64,000 nucleotides of DNA from Bradyrhizobium sp. SSBR45G. Lineage in GTDB: Bacteria > Pseudomonadota > Alphaproteobacteria > Rhizobiales > Xanthobacteraceae. The notes beneath the pieces were generated by a model. The model worked only from the letters and a program-made list of their open reading frames with translations. It made no database searches and was not told the DNA's origin. The DNA lies in NCBI RefSeq assembly GCF_030159255.1, contig NZ_BSCT01000031.1, positions 40,681-104,680 of the forward strand, read 5' to 3'. A program made the position numbers and the translations under genes. Shown here in pieces: positions 16,172 to 24,108 of the stretch (positions within the stretch are counted from its first letter, which is position 1; each line of letters begins with the position of its first letter).

Positions 16172-17365
16172 ATGGCTTTCGCTGCTGTCGTGTCGAGCGA
16201 TTTCGATCCATTCAGTTCCGAGACGCGGCACGATCCGTACGGTCGATATGACGAACTGCGTGCGGCGGGTCCGGTGGTCAGGCTCACCAGATACGGCATC
16301 TGGGCGGTCCCGCGATTTGCGGAAACCAAGGCGATCCTGGAGGACCCGGTCAACTTCAGCAGCGCCGGTGGCGCCGGTCTGGCGAACTATTTCAAGCAGA
16401 AGCCCTGGCGGCCGCCCAGCATCGTGCTCGAGGCCGATCCGCCGCTTCATACCCGGACGCGCGCCGTGCTGGCGCGCGTGCTGTCGCCGGGCGTGATGCG
16501 CAAGCTCGCGGAAGGCTTCAAGGCCAAGGCCGTCGCCCTGGTTGAGCCGCTCGTGAAGGCGGGCTCTTGCGACGGCGTTCGCGACATTTCCGAGGTGTTT
16601 CCGACCAGCGTCTTTCCCGATGCGCTCGGAATCGAGGACGATAGCCGGGACAATTTCCTGACCTATGGCGCGATGGTGTTTGCCGGGTTCGGTCCCGAGA
16701 ACGACTATTTCCGCGCGCTGATGACCAAGGCCGAGGCCGTTCTGCCCTGGGTGGCGGCGAAGTGCCAGCGGGACCAGCTGCGTCCCGGAAGCTTCGGCGC
16801 GCAGATCTACGAAGCCGCCGATGCAGGAGAGATCAGCGCGGAAGAGGCGGCGCTGCTGGTGCGCTCGCTGCTGTCGGCAGGGCTCGACACCACGATCAGC
16901 GGGATCGGCATTGCCTTGTACAATCTGGCCAAGGCGCCCGCGCAATGGGCGATGCTGGCCGACAACCCGCAGCTTGCGCGGGCCGCCTTCGACGAAACCC
17001 TGCGTTTCGATTCACCGGCGCCGTTCGTATTTCGAACCACCCCGCATGAGACCGAGATCGCAGGCGTTCCGATTGCGCGCCACGAGAAAATCCTGCTGCT
17101 GGTCGCATCGGCCAATCGTGACAACGCGAGGTGGGAGCGTGCCGACCAGCTCGACATCACGCGCCGAGTGTCCGGTCACGTCGGCTTCGGAGTAGGCATT
17201 CACGGCTGCGTTGGCCAGATGGTGGCCCGGCTCGAGGCCGAGTCGGTGCTGTCGGCGCTCGCGGAGCGCGTCGCCCGGATCGAGATCACGGGCGACATCC
17301 CATTCCGCGAAAGTACCGGACTGCGAGCCGTGAATTCGCTGCCGCTGCGTCTGGTCGCGAAATGA
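16172..17365 (+). CDS. Cytochrome P450, CYP199A-like
   Basis: A 397-residue soluble bacterial P450. The heme loop FGVGIHGCVGQ gives the cysteine ligand at residue 346, the I-helix carries SAGLDTT, and the E-x-x-R pair is in ETLRF. The stretches KPWRPPSIVLEADPP and CQR-x2-LRPG-FGA resemble CYP199A enzymes of Rhodopseudomonas, which oxidise para-substituted benzoates; that assignment is from memory of the family. The ribosome site is the GGGGAGGG run just ahead of ATG 16172. No ferredoxin or reductase gene is adjacent, so electron donors must come from elsewhere. It is under the divergent TetR regulator. Confidence 0.9.
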   Translation: MAFAAVVSSDFDPFSSETRHDPYGRYDELRAAGPVVRLTRYGIWAVPRFAETKAILEDPVNFSSAGGAGLANYFKQKPWRPPSIVLEADPPLHTRTRAVLARVLSPGVMRKLAEGFKAKAVALVEPLVKAGSCDGVRDISEVFPTSVFPDALGIEDDSRDNFLTYGAMVFAGFGPENDYFRALMTKAEAVLPWVAAKCQRDQLRPGSFGAQIYEAADAGEISAEEAALLVRSLLSAGLDTTISGIGIALYNLAKAPAQWAMLADNPQLARAAFDETLRFDSPAPFVFRTTPHETEIAGVPIARHEKILLLVASANRDNARWERADQLDITRRVSGHVGFGVGIHGCVGQMVARLEAESVLSALAERVARIEITGDIPFRESTGLRAVNSLPLRLVAK

Positions 17366-17392
17366 GAAGGAGGTCGGAACGAGCCAGTCCGA

Positions 17393-17414
17393 CCGCGCCA
17401 CCGCGGTGGCGCGG
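17393..17414. terminator. 22-bp perfect palindrome after the P450 gene
   Basis: CCGCGCCACCG-CGGTGGCGCGG forms a perfect hairpin 28 bp after the P450 stop codon. A short T run follows some way downstream. It probably ends P450 transcription, although the U tract is not ideal. Confidence 0.5.
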
Positions 17415-17616
17415 CCGGGCCGGATGATTTTTCAGTGCAGCTGGATGCATCCCCGAACAAGATCGCGTGGTGTTCTACCGTTCATACCCGCTCGGCAAGT
17501 GCTGGACCGCCCCGGTCGGGCAAGCTGTCGATCAAGCGGTGAGGCCGAGCTTTCGTCCACATCGTGAAGACCGGCGTCGAGGGGGAAGCTGCGATCGTTC
17601 GGACGGTCGCCGCAGC

Positions 17617-18723
17617 TCAGATCGGCATGGCCAGCTGCATCTCGACGCCGGTCTCGGCGTCCTGCAACGATGACAGGGAGACGCCGAGGAGCCGCACCGG
17701 CCTGGGCAACGGCATCTCGCCCCGAAGCAGCGCCAGGGCCAGCCGCTCCAGCTCGGCGCGACTGGAGACCGCCGTGGCAACGGACCGGCTGCGCGTGATG
17801 ATGTCGAAATCGGCGAACTTGATCTTCAATGTGATCGTCCGCCCCCTGTTGCCGGTCGCTTCGCAGTGCCGCCAGACCTTGTCGATCAGCGGCTGCAACT
17901 CGGCTGCCATCGGTTCGTACGCGGTGAGATCCGTCGCAAAGGTGTTTTCGGCGCCGACCGATTTCCGGATGCGAGTGGCCCGGACCGGGCGGTGATCGAT
18001 GCCGCGCGAGATCCAGTAGTAATAGCTGCCGGCTTTGCCGAAGTGCTGCTGCAGGAAGGGCAGGCTCTGATTGCGGATGTCGAGGCCGGTGTGAATGCCC
18101 AGTGCGTTGAACCTGGCGGCGGTCGCCGGGCCGATGCCGTGAAACTTGCCGACCGGCAGCCCCTCCACGAAGGCTGCCCCCATCTCCGGGGAGATCACGT
18201 ATTGGCCGTTCGGCTTGCGATGGTCGGAGGCGAGCTTGGCCAGGAACTTGTTGTAGGAGATGCCCGCCGAGGCATTGAGGCCGGTCTCGGCCTTGATCCT
18301 GGCGCGGATCTGCAGCGCGATGTCGCGGGCCAGTGGAATGCCCTGCAGATTCTCGGTGACGTCGAGATAGGCCTCATCCAGCGACAGCGGCTCGATGAGC
18401 GGCGTGTGCTCGGCGAAGATCGCGCGGATCTGCTGGCTGATCGCCTTGTAGACCTCGAAGCGCGGCTTGACGAAGATCAGGTCCGGGCACAGGCGCCTGG
18501 CGGTTACGGACGGCATCGCCGAGCGCACGCCGAACTTGCGCGCCTCATAGCTCGCAGCCGCCACCACGCCGCGCTCGCGCGACCCGCCGACGGCCACGGG
18601 CTTGCCGCGCAGTTCGGGATTGTCCCGCTGCTCGACCGACGCATAGAATGCATCCATGTCGATGTGGATGACCTTGCGGATGACCGTCGGCGCGGCATCC
18701 GGGCCTGAACCGGAGCTTGGCAT
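17617..18723 (-). CDS. dinB: DNA polymerase IV (Y-family translesion polymerase)
   Basis: A 368-residue Y-family polymerase that copies past DNA damage. Visible motifs are HIDMDAFYASVEQ (first metal-binding Asp), SYEARKFGVRSAMP, the catalytic SLDEAYLD, GISYNKFLAKLASD and a helix-hairpin-helix FHGIGPATAARF. The little-finger domain follows. ATG 18723 (MPSSG) is preferred over a TTG two codons upstream. It stands alone, facing the P450 gene tail to tail. Bradyrhizobia often hold several dinB copies, so this may be dinB1 or a paralogue. Confidence 0.93.
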   Translation of the reverse strand: MPSSGSGPDAAPTVIRKVIHIDMDAFYASVEQRDNPELRGKPVAVGGSRERGVVAAASYEARKFGVRSAMPSVTARRLCPDLIFVKPRFEVYKAISQQIRAIFAEHTPLIEPLSLDEAYLDVTENLQGIPLARDIALQIRARIKAETGLNASAGISYNKFLAKLASDHRKPNGQYVISPEMGAAFVEGLPVGKFHGIGPATAARFNALGIHTGLDIRNQSLPFLQQHFGKAGSYYYWISRGIDHRPVRATRIRKSVGAENTFATDLTAYEPMAAELQPLIDKVWRHCEATGNRGRTITLKIKFADFDIITRSRSVATAVSSRAELERLALALLRGEMPLPRPVRLLGVSLSSLQDAETGVEMQLAMPI

Positions 18724-18990
18724 CGCCAAGATCTACCAGAGCTCTGCGCCAGAGTCTGTCAGCAGGCCGCGGGGTGTTCAGCCTGTCTTTCGTATGCCAT
18801 TTGCCTGCTCAGAACATCCGTTCGACACGGGGTTGCTCGGCTCGTGCCCATCCGACGCGCCGAACCGGGAGCGCAAGGACATGCCCCGGAGCGTGAGTGC
18901 CCAACGTGATCGAGACGAGAGCGCCGGTTCCGGTCTCATGAACAGGGCCTTGTCTGCCGGTGTGGGCAGGTCCAGCCTGACGTTGGGCCG

Positions 18991-19896
18991 ATGTTCGAGC
19001 TGATTTTCCTGGGAACCTCGGCGAGCGTGCCGTCGGAGGACCGCAATCATCCGGGGCTTCTGGTCCAGGCCGGCGGCCAGCGCATGCTGGTCGATTGCGG
19101 CGAGGGAATTCAGCGCCAACTGCTGGCGAGTGGTGCGGGCTTTCGGCGGCTCGACCGCATCCTGCTCACCCACGGGCATCTCGACCACATCCTCGGCATT
19201 CCCGGACTGTTCTCGACGCTGCGGCTTCGCCGGAGCGATGACGTCATGAGTGTTCTCGGCAGTCCAGGAACGCTCGATGTGGTCATCCGCATGCTCGCGG
19301 GATTGTGGGGCGAGGGCCGCGCGCCGATCCCGCTTCAGCTCATTCCGCTGACGCCCGGACAGGTCGTCGACGCCGGCACGTTCACGATCGACGGCTTTCC
19401 TGTCCGGCACCGCGACACCGACAGCTTCGGTTTTGCGTTCGTCAGCCGAGCGCGCCGTCATCTGCTGCCGCAGCGCCTCGCGGCCCTCGCCGTGCCGGAT
19501 GGTCCGTTGCGAAAGACGCTGGCGGCGGGCCGAGCCGTCACGCTCGATGACGGCCGCATTATCAGGCCCGAGGATGTCCTCGGGCCTCCGCGCGGAGGGA
19601 AGAAGCTCGTCATCGTCGGCGATACCGAGACCACCGATGGCCTGCAGGAGCATGTTCGCGACGCGGATCTCCTGGTGATCGAGGCGACGTTTCTCCAGCG
19701 CGATGCTGCCACCGCCCGTGACTACGGTCATCTGACCGCTGCGGATGCCGCCACGCTCGCGGTGTCCGGCAATGTCGGTCAGCTCGTCCTGAACCACATC
19801 TCCGGCCGCTACACCGACGACGAGATCCTGGACGAGGCGAGGGCGATTTTTCCGGCCAGCCGGATTGCATCGGACTTCGATCGACTGATCGTGTAG
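18991..19896 (+). CDS. rnz: Ribonuclease Z (tRNA 3' processing endonuclease)
   Basis: A 301-residue metallo-beta-lactamase-fold nuclease that trims precursor tRNA 3' ends. The zinc motif THGHLDHILGIPGL (His61, His63, Asp65, His66), the preceding FLGTSASVPS, the GDTETT aspartate and the later YGHLTAADAA and LNHIS elements are those of RNase Z/ElaC. ATG 18991 starts directly on the family N terminus. It is the last gene before the tRNA-Val insertion scars. Confidence 0.9.
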   Translation: MFELIFLGTSASVPSEDRNHPGLLVQAGGQRMLVDCGEGIQRQLLASGAGFRRLDRILLTHGHLDHILGIPGLFSTLRLRRSDDVMSVLGSPGTLDVVIRMLAGLWGEGRAPIPLQLIPLTPGQVVDAGTFTIDGFPVRHRDTDSFGFAFVSRARRHLLPQRLAALAVPDGPLRKTLAAGRAVTLDDGRIIRPEDVLGPPRGGKKLVIVGDTETTDGLQEHVRDADLLVIEATFLQRDAATARDYGHLTAADAATLAVSGNVGQLVLNHISGRYTDDEILDEARAIFPASRIASDFDRLIV

Positions 19897-19994
19897 CTGC
19901 TCGCGGACGACGAACGTCCTGGGCGCCGCTCAGTAACTCACTCGGAACAGCTCATCGGAGATGGCCGGCGAATTTCTGGGATGTCGATGAGAAA

Positions 19995-20039
19995 TGGTGG
20001 GCGCACAAGGGATCGAACCTTGGACCTCTCCTGTGTGAA
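19995..20039 (-). repeat. Outer attachment-site copy: 3' half of tRNA-Val
   Basis: 45 bp matching the 3' half of the tRNA-Val gene at 58917-58991, from the encoded CCA end to the anticodon loop, with one mismatch (T at 20032). The same orientation and end points as the copies at 21992 and 58917 mark it as an attachment-site scar. Confidence 0.88.
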
Positions 20040-20199
20040 GGCTGCGGGTCAACTTATTTTTCGTTATCGATCAGTTAGTTAATTGAGGTCCTGCCGACGG
20101 TGCACGGCGTATGCACGGGGCGGTGAGGACGGTGTCCGGGCAAAGCGGGTAGCCGTCTCGGGTGAGACGGCGTTACCCTTCCTCCTGCAAGGGACGGGC
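20040..20199. other. Left end of the 2-kb satellite insert, no clear gene
   Basis: Contains GTGCACGGCGTATGCACGG (20098-20116), nearly repeated at about 21880 near the other end of the satellite. Nothing else can be supported here. Confidence 0.4.
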
Positions 20200-20265
20200 T
20201 TACGACCCCAGCCATACCAAAAAGGCAACCAGGACCTGGGGATCTACCCGGATGGAGATTGTCAT
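20200..20265 (-). CDS. Putative 21-residue hydrophobic peptide
   Basis: ATG 20265 follows a near-perfect ribosome site AAGGAGGTGTC with about seven bases between. It codes a peptide with a short charged start and a hydrophobic core (VLVAFLVWLG), ending at TAA. The strong ribosome site is the main support. It may be a small membrane peptide or a leader. No homologue is recognised. Confidence 0.4.
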   Translation of the reverse strand: MTISIRVDPQVLVAFLVWLGS

Positions 20266-20388
20266 TGGCGGACACCTCCTTCGGCGGCAGTTGCCGCAAC
20301 GTCGGCCGACGTTGGCTCTTTTCTAGCCCAGAAAAGCCGTAGGTTGCAACGACACAATTAACATCCCCGTTTGCGTCAAACCGTGATC

Positions 20389-20409
20389 GGCGGCGAGCAT
20401 CTCGCCGCC
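20389..20409 (-). terminator. GC hairpin after the small-gene cluster
   Basis: GGCGGCGAG-CAT-CTCGCCGCC is a perfect 9-bp stem 13 bp beyond the stop of the minus-strand gene at 20423. It lacks a U tract, so a terminator role is only likely. Confidence 0.45.
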
Positions 20410-20422
20410 CGCTAGCTAGCAG

Positions 20423-20647
20423 CTAGCCACCGATTCTGTCGCAACTCCCGATACCAGATTTGCCGATCGCAAAAGCGCCGCAGTTCTTGACCTCACGAGT
20501 CGACAGAGGCCACCACATGCTGGCAGCAAGTGCCGTCAAAGCGACGAGTACTGTAATGGGAATCGTGCGGCCTATTCGAAGTCGGGGCTTAAGCGCGAAA
20601 TCGATTTCAATTGGCGAGGCATGGAAGATCGATGGAAGTAGTTTCAT
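20423..20647 (-). CDS. Small predicted membrane protein, unknown
   Basis: 74 residues from ATG 20647, with AGGGAA eight bases upstream. A basic N-terminal part (KPRLRIGR) leads into one transmembrane helix (TIPITVLVALTALAASMWWPL), then a tail with two cysteines. No family is recognised. It follows two other small minus-strand genes with short gaps, so they probably form one transcript within the satellite insert. Confidence 0.5.
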   Translation of the reverse strand: MKLLPSIFHASPIEIDFALKPRLRIGRTIPITVLVALTALAASMWWPLSTREVKNCGAFAIGKSGIGSCDRIGG

Positions 20648-20685
20648 GATCCGTTTCCCTGAAAAATCTATTAGTTGACCGGCGG

Positions 20686-21018
20686 CTATGCCTTCAGCCA
20701 TGCTTTGACTCTGGCTACCATCTCAGCTTGAGTTATGGGATGCTGAGACGATGTCGAGGGGTAGGGTTGCGAAACTTGCGTTTGATAATCGGGGCCGCGA
20801 TCAACCAGTTCGAACGAGTCTTTTCCTCGACAGTTGATCCGAAGCTTGCGAGATGTCTCGGGCTTGATCACGATTACCTCGTGCGCATCGGTTGAGATTT
20901 CGACGATTTGAAGTACTGGATGGTCTGAAAGCCAATTTTGCAAATCGTCTGCCACCTCACGAGCCAGCTCTTCCAAGCTTGGCTCTGGCTTCGCGTTTTG
21001 CTCGTCGAACACATTCAT
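20686..21018 (-). CDS. Small hypothetical protein
   Basis: 110 residues from ATG 21018, preceded by GAGGGAAAA. The middle holds a mixed alpha/beta pattern (EVADDLQNWLSDHP, then VIVIKPETSRKLRI), and the C terminus is helical and charged. No function is recognised. It shares direction and spacing with the genes on either side. Confidence 0.55.
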   Translation of the reverse strand: MNVFDEQNAKPEPSLEELAREVADDLQNWLSDHPVLQIVEISTDAHEVIVIKPETSRKLRINCRGKDSFELVDRGPDYQTQVSQPYPSTSSQHPITQAEMVARVKAWLKA

Positions 21019-21053
21019 CGGTTTTCCCTCAGAACTGTTGCAGCATAAAAGGC

Positions 21054-21281
21054 TTAAGTCGGCGCCCAAATATCATCTCCCTTATGCTCCGCATTGAAGC
21101 ACAAGGACGCGCCATCAACAGATGTTTTCGACGTCAGCATGTGCTCGCGCATGTCGCTGAACATCGCCAGGACATCGTTGAGCCCTAGCTTGCCTTTCCA
21201 ATGATCACGTAGCGCGTGCATCTGTAGTACAGCGATCTCGCCCTGCTTAGCTGGGTCAGTTTCAGCGTAATAAGCCTTCAT
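21054..21281 (-). CDS. Small hypothetical protein
   Basis: 75 residues, mostly helical (KQGEIAVLQMHALRDHWKGKLGLNDVLAMFSDMREHM), first of three small minus-strand genes. No membrane segment. No family is recognised; the amphipathic helix could mediate dimer formation. Confidence 0.5.
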   Translation of the reverse strand: MKAYYAETDPAKQGEIAVLQMHALRDHWKGKLGLNDVLAMFSDMREHMLTSKTSVDGASLCFNAEHKGDDIWAPT

Positions 21282-21523
21282 CGGTTGGGACTATTGACCG
21301 ACCTCCCCCCAACCGTTGCCCGCGCCTTCTTAGAGGCGGGCTTGAGGCCTTGGCTCAGGCGCACGATGCGCTCGCCGGTCGGATGGAAGGGGAGGCAGGC
21401 TGTGCTTTAATAGGCACTAGTACACTTTGTTTTGCATTTTAAGGGTTTTGCTAACGGATAATTAACCGGAATTTCCTGGGAAAAATTAACCGCAACTTTA
21501 GTCGTTTTAGAGAGAATGGAGCC

Positions 21524-21559
21524 ATGATGTACAAGGAGTTGTACAGATGGCTCGAATAG
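21524..21559 (+). promoter_or_regulatory. Overlapping 11-codon leader ORF with a hairpin that holds the ribosome site
   Basis: ATG 21524 opens MMYKELYRWLE and stops at 21559, inside the next gene, which starts at 21547. TGTACAA-GGAG-TTGTACA (21528-21545) is a perfect 7-bp stem whose loop is the Shine-Dalgarno of that gene. Translation of the leader would open or block the hairpin. The region upstream is AT-rich. Confidence 0.5.
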
Positions 21560-21798
21560 TTAGAAAGCGGTCCTTTGTCAGACGGCGCTCCAAGGTGGGA
21601 TTGCGAGATGACCAGGGCAAACATACGGCTATCTCATTCACGACCAAGGGCAACCAGGAAGTCTGGATTTCCAACAAGGCCATTCGGTATGTGTTGGGAA
21701 CATTGACTTTGATCGTTTTTCTGGCTGCCGGGGTGATTGAGCCAAGTTCAGCGAAGACGCTGGTGAAATGGGCTTTGAGGCTTACGACGGTTGGCTAA
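21547..21798 (+). CDS. Small basic single-pass membrane protein
   Basis: 83 residues from ATG 21547, with AAGGAG at 21533-21538. The first 25 residues are strongly basic (RKRSFVRRRSK), and a transmembrane helix runs near 48-66 (YVLGTLTLIVFLAAGVI). No family is recognised. Its AT-rich upstream region differs from the surrounding DNA and suggests transfer. Expression may be set by the leader hairpin. Confidence 0.6.
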   Translation: MARIVRKRSFVRRRSKVGLRDDQGKHTAISFTTKGNQEVWISNKAIRYVLGTLTLIVFLAAGVIEPSSAKTLVKWALRLTTVG

Positions 21799-21991
21799 TT
21801 TGCTTGTGATATTCGCACCTCTCCGGGGGGCGCTGGTCGCATCTCCGCGTCGTCCACAAGCGGAACTTGAGACAAACATTGTGCACGGATATGCACGGAT
21901 GTTCCTACTCTGATCTGCCCTCAGAGGCTCTTCCGCGCCCTGTGGCATCCCAGCTTCAGTCGGATTTTGTAAGTGATTTCAGCGGTTTGTA

Positions 21992-22036
21992 TGGTGGGCG
22001 CACAAGGGATCGAACCTTGGACCTCTCCCGTGTGAA
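21992..22036 (-). repeat. Inner attachment-site copy: 3' half of tRNA-Val
   Basis: A 45-bp exact copy of the tRNA-Val 3' half (compare 58917-58961). It bounds the 37-kb island on the integrase side and also closes the 2-kb satellite. Confidence 0.92.
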
Positions 22037-22159
22037 CCACAATCCCTAGACCATCGCCAGCCTATTCCTGCAACAGTCGAAATCTAGAAAATGCACTTAA
22101 TAGCAATGGCTTGTGTCCGTTTTGACCATGCCAGGCCATAGTGCGCCTTACTGCATTTT

Positions 22160-22204
22160 GTGTGCCCCTGTTGTGCCCCCGGCGGATTTTCCCCGGGGGC
22201 ACAC
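22160..22204. repeat. Inverted-repeat module beside the integrase
   Basis: GTGTGCCCC is followed by TTGTGCCCCC and its inverse GGGGGCACAC. The same arrangement recurs at 58835-58873 near the opposite island end. Candidate recombinase arm-type sites or a terminator-like hairpin. Confidence 0.6.
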
Positions 22205-22293
22205 AAAAGAGGGAGAGTTTCAGACCCGGTTTGTTCTGGGGCTGTTTCGGCCTCGTCGCGGGGCACACGCGGGACATGGAAAGGACCGGGTTG

Positions 22294-23625
22294 ATGGCGA
22301 AAGCAGCGAGCCAGCTGACACTCACGGATGCTCTCATTCGCACCGCCTCGTTGCCGCCGGGCAAGGCGCAGCATTATCTCCACGACGACAAGCTGCCCGG
22401 TCTCGCCTTGCGCATGCGCGCCACTGGCGCCCGGACCTGGGTGTATCTTTTCACCAAGCCGGGTGTGAGGGGGACGCAGCGCAAGACGCTCGGCCCGTGG
22501 CCCAAGTTCAATGAGAAGGCCGCGCGCAAGGCGGCGACAATCGCCGCGGGCGAAGTCATCAGGGGCGTTGATCCCAATGACGACAAGCGCGAGGCGAGGC
22601 GGCTGCAAGCTGCTGAGAAGCAGCGGACCACCCTGGCAACTCTGATTGTTGAAGACGGAGCCTACGAGACATCGTTGACCGGGCGGCAGGTCGTCAATTG
22701 GAGGCCGGCGATGTCCGCGCTGAGACGTGGGCTCAAGGATCATGTCGAGGATAGCGCCGCGGATCTCACGCGCCGAAACATCATGGCGGCTGTCGACAAG
22801 ATCGCCAAGACCGGGAAGCGTGGGGCCGCCAAGGACTTCCGCAAGCATGTGCACACCTTCCTCGAATGGTGCGTCGGCGAAGGCTATGTCGAGCACAATG
22901 TGCTGGCCGGCTATCGCGCGCCGAAGGAGACGCGAGCGCAACGGGTCGGAAGGCGAATGAAGGGGCGAGCTCTGACCGATGCCGAGATCGTCAAGGTCTG
23001 GCAAGCATGCGGCAAGCTCGGGACTTTTGGACTCCTGACGCGCATGTGCCTCCTCGGCGGCGCGCGTCGCAGCGAGCCAACGATGATCGAGTGGAAGCGG
23101 CACGTTATGCAGGACCGCATCACCTTCGATGGCGCCTGGACGAAGATGGGTCTGCACCACGATGTGCCGCGCACTCATCTCATCGACGAAGTGCTGGCAG
23201 CTGCCAAGCATTTTCAGCGGGCAACCTCAGACTATGTGTTTCCCTCGCCGAAGACAGGCGGGCAGATGTCGGGCTTCACCAAGATGGTGAAGCGCCTCGT
23301 CAAGGAAGCCGAGGTGGATAAATTCACCATGCATGACCTGAGACGCAGCCTGCGCACCATCATGTCACGCTGCGGCTACGACAATGAGATCCAGCGGCTC
23401 TGTGTCGGTCAAAAGCCGGGCGGCATCGACCAAGTTTACAATCACGATGAGCAGTGGATCATCCGCAAGATGGCGTTCGAGGCTGCTCACGATTACATCG
23501 CGGAGCTCGTCGGCGCAGAACGTACCGGCAAGGTTGTACGTCTGCAGAGGACGAATCCGCTCGATCCCATCAAGACTGAGCTGCTCGGCCGTCTTCGTGA
23601 ACATTTTGCGGCTGGGGGCGTTTAG
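22294..23625 (+). CDS. Tyrosine recombinase (island integrase, P4-like)
   Basis: The protein is 443 residues from ATG 22294 (AAAGGA eight bases upstream); an ATG at 22276 is also possible. The N-terminal DUF4102-like arm-binding part (KLPGLALRMRATGARTWVYLF) precedes the core-binding and catalytic domains. Catalytic residues seen are Arg in GGARRSE, the HDLRRS box and the tyrosine in VYNHD. The position usually held by His (LGH) reads VGQ. It lies 258 bp from the tRNA-Val scar at 21992-22036, so it is the likely agent of integration of the 37-kb element at tRNA-Val. Confidence 0.92.
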   Translation: MAKAASQLTLTDALIRTASLPPGKAQHYLHDDKLPGLALRMRATGARTWVYLFTKPGVRGTQRKTLGPWPKFNEKAARKAATIAAGEVIRGVDPNDDKREARRLQAAEKQRTTLATLIVEDGAYETSLTGRQVVNWRPAMSALRRGLKDHVEDSAADLTRRNIMAAVDKIAKTGKRGAAKDFRKHVHTFLEWCVGEGYVEHNVLAGYRAPKETRAQRVGRRMKGRALTDAEIVKVWQACGKLGTFGLLTRMCLLGGARRSEPTMIEWKRHVMQDRITFDGAWTKMGLHHDVPRTHLIDEVLAAAKHFQRATSDYVFPSPKTGGQMSGFTKMVKRLVKEAEVDKFTMHDLRRSLRTIMSRCGYDNEIQRLCVGQKPGGIDQVYNHDEQWIIRKMAFEAAHDYIAELVGAERTGKVVRLQRTNPLDPIKTELLGRLREHFAAGGV

Positions 23626-23935
23626 CCGCGCTGGAGCGAGATAGATACTCGCGCACCGCGTCCACCCGATAGAGAGGGCGGCCATCGACGTATCGCCATT
23701 TGAGCGGATGGTCCGGATTGCGCCGCCACTGCTCAAGCGCGCCTGGCGTCCGCCGAATGACCGCCGCCGCCTCCAGCGCGGTCAGGTTCGAGCTGCCCGG
23801 TAAGGCATCGATGTCGAATCTGGCCGGCGGGGGTACGCCACGGTGCTTGCGCTTATGCCTAGGGGCGGTCGCGCTTTGATCCGGTCCTGTCGATCCAGTT
23901 GCTTCGACTGTGGTCGTATCGGTTTTGCCGCCCAT
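23570..23935 (-). CDS. AlpA/excisionase-like DNA-binding protein
   Basis: 121 residues from ATG 23935. A low-complexity N-terminal part is followed by a short MerR/AlpA-type winged-helix pattern near 55-105 (LTALEAAAVIRRTPGALEQW then GRPLYRVDAVREYL). The 3' ends of this gene and the integrase overlap by 56 bp tail to tail. The position beside the integrase suggests a recombination-directionality factor; it could also be a plain regulator of the transfer genes. Confidence 0.7.
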   Translation of the reverse strand: MGGKTDTTTVEATGSTGPDQSATAPRHKRKHRGVPPPARFDIDALPGSSNLTALEAAAVIRRTPGALEQWRRNPDHPLKWRYVDGRPLYRVDAVREYLSRSSAAKRPQPQNVHEDGRAAQS

Positions 23936-24108
23936 ACCGGTTTCCACGGTTGCGTTGCGGCCGATAAGATCGCAGGCGGCTTGGAGAGCAAAGCAGCTGG
24001 CAATTGACGTAGGGCTGGCGGCGGCCTTGGCGTGCAAACGGATGGATCGAGATGGCCGATGGTTGCATCAAACCAGCGCGCCGGGGAACCGGCGGCAAAT
24101 AGGACGGG

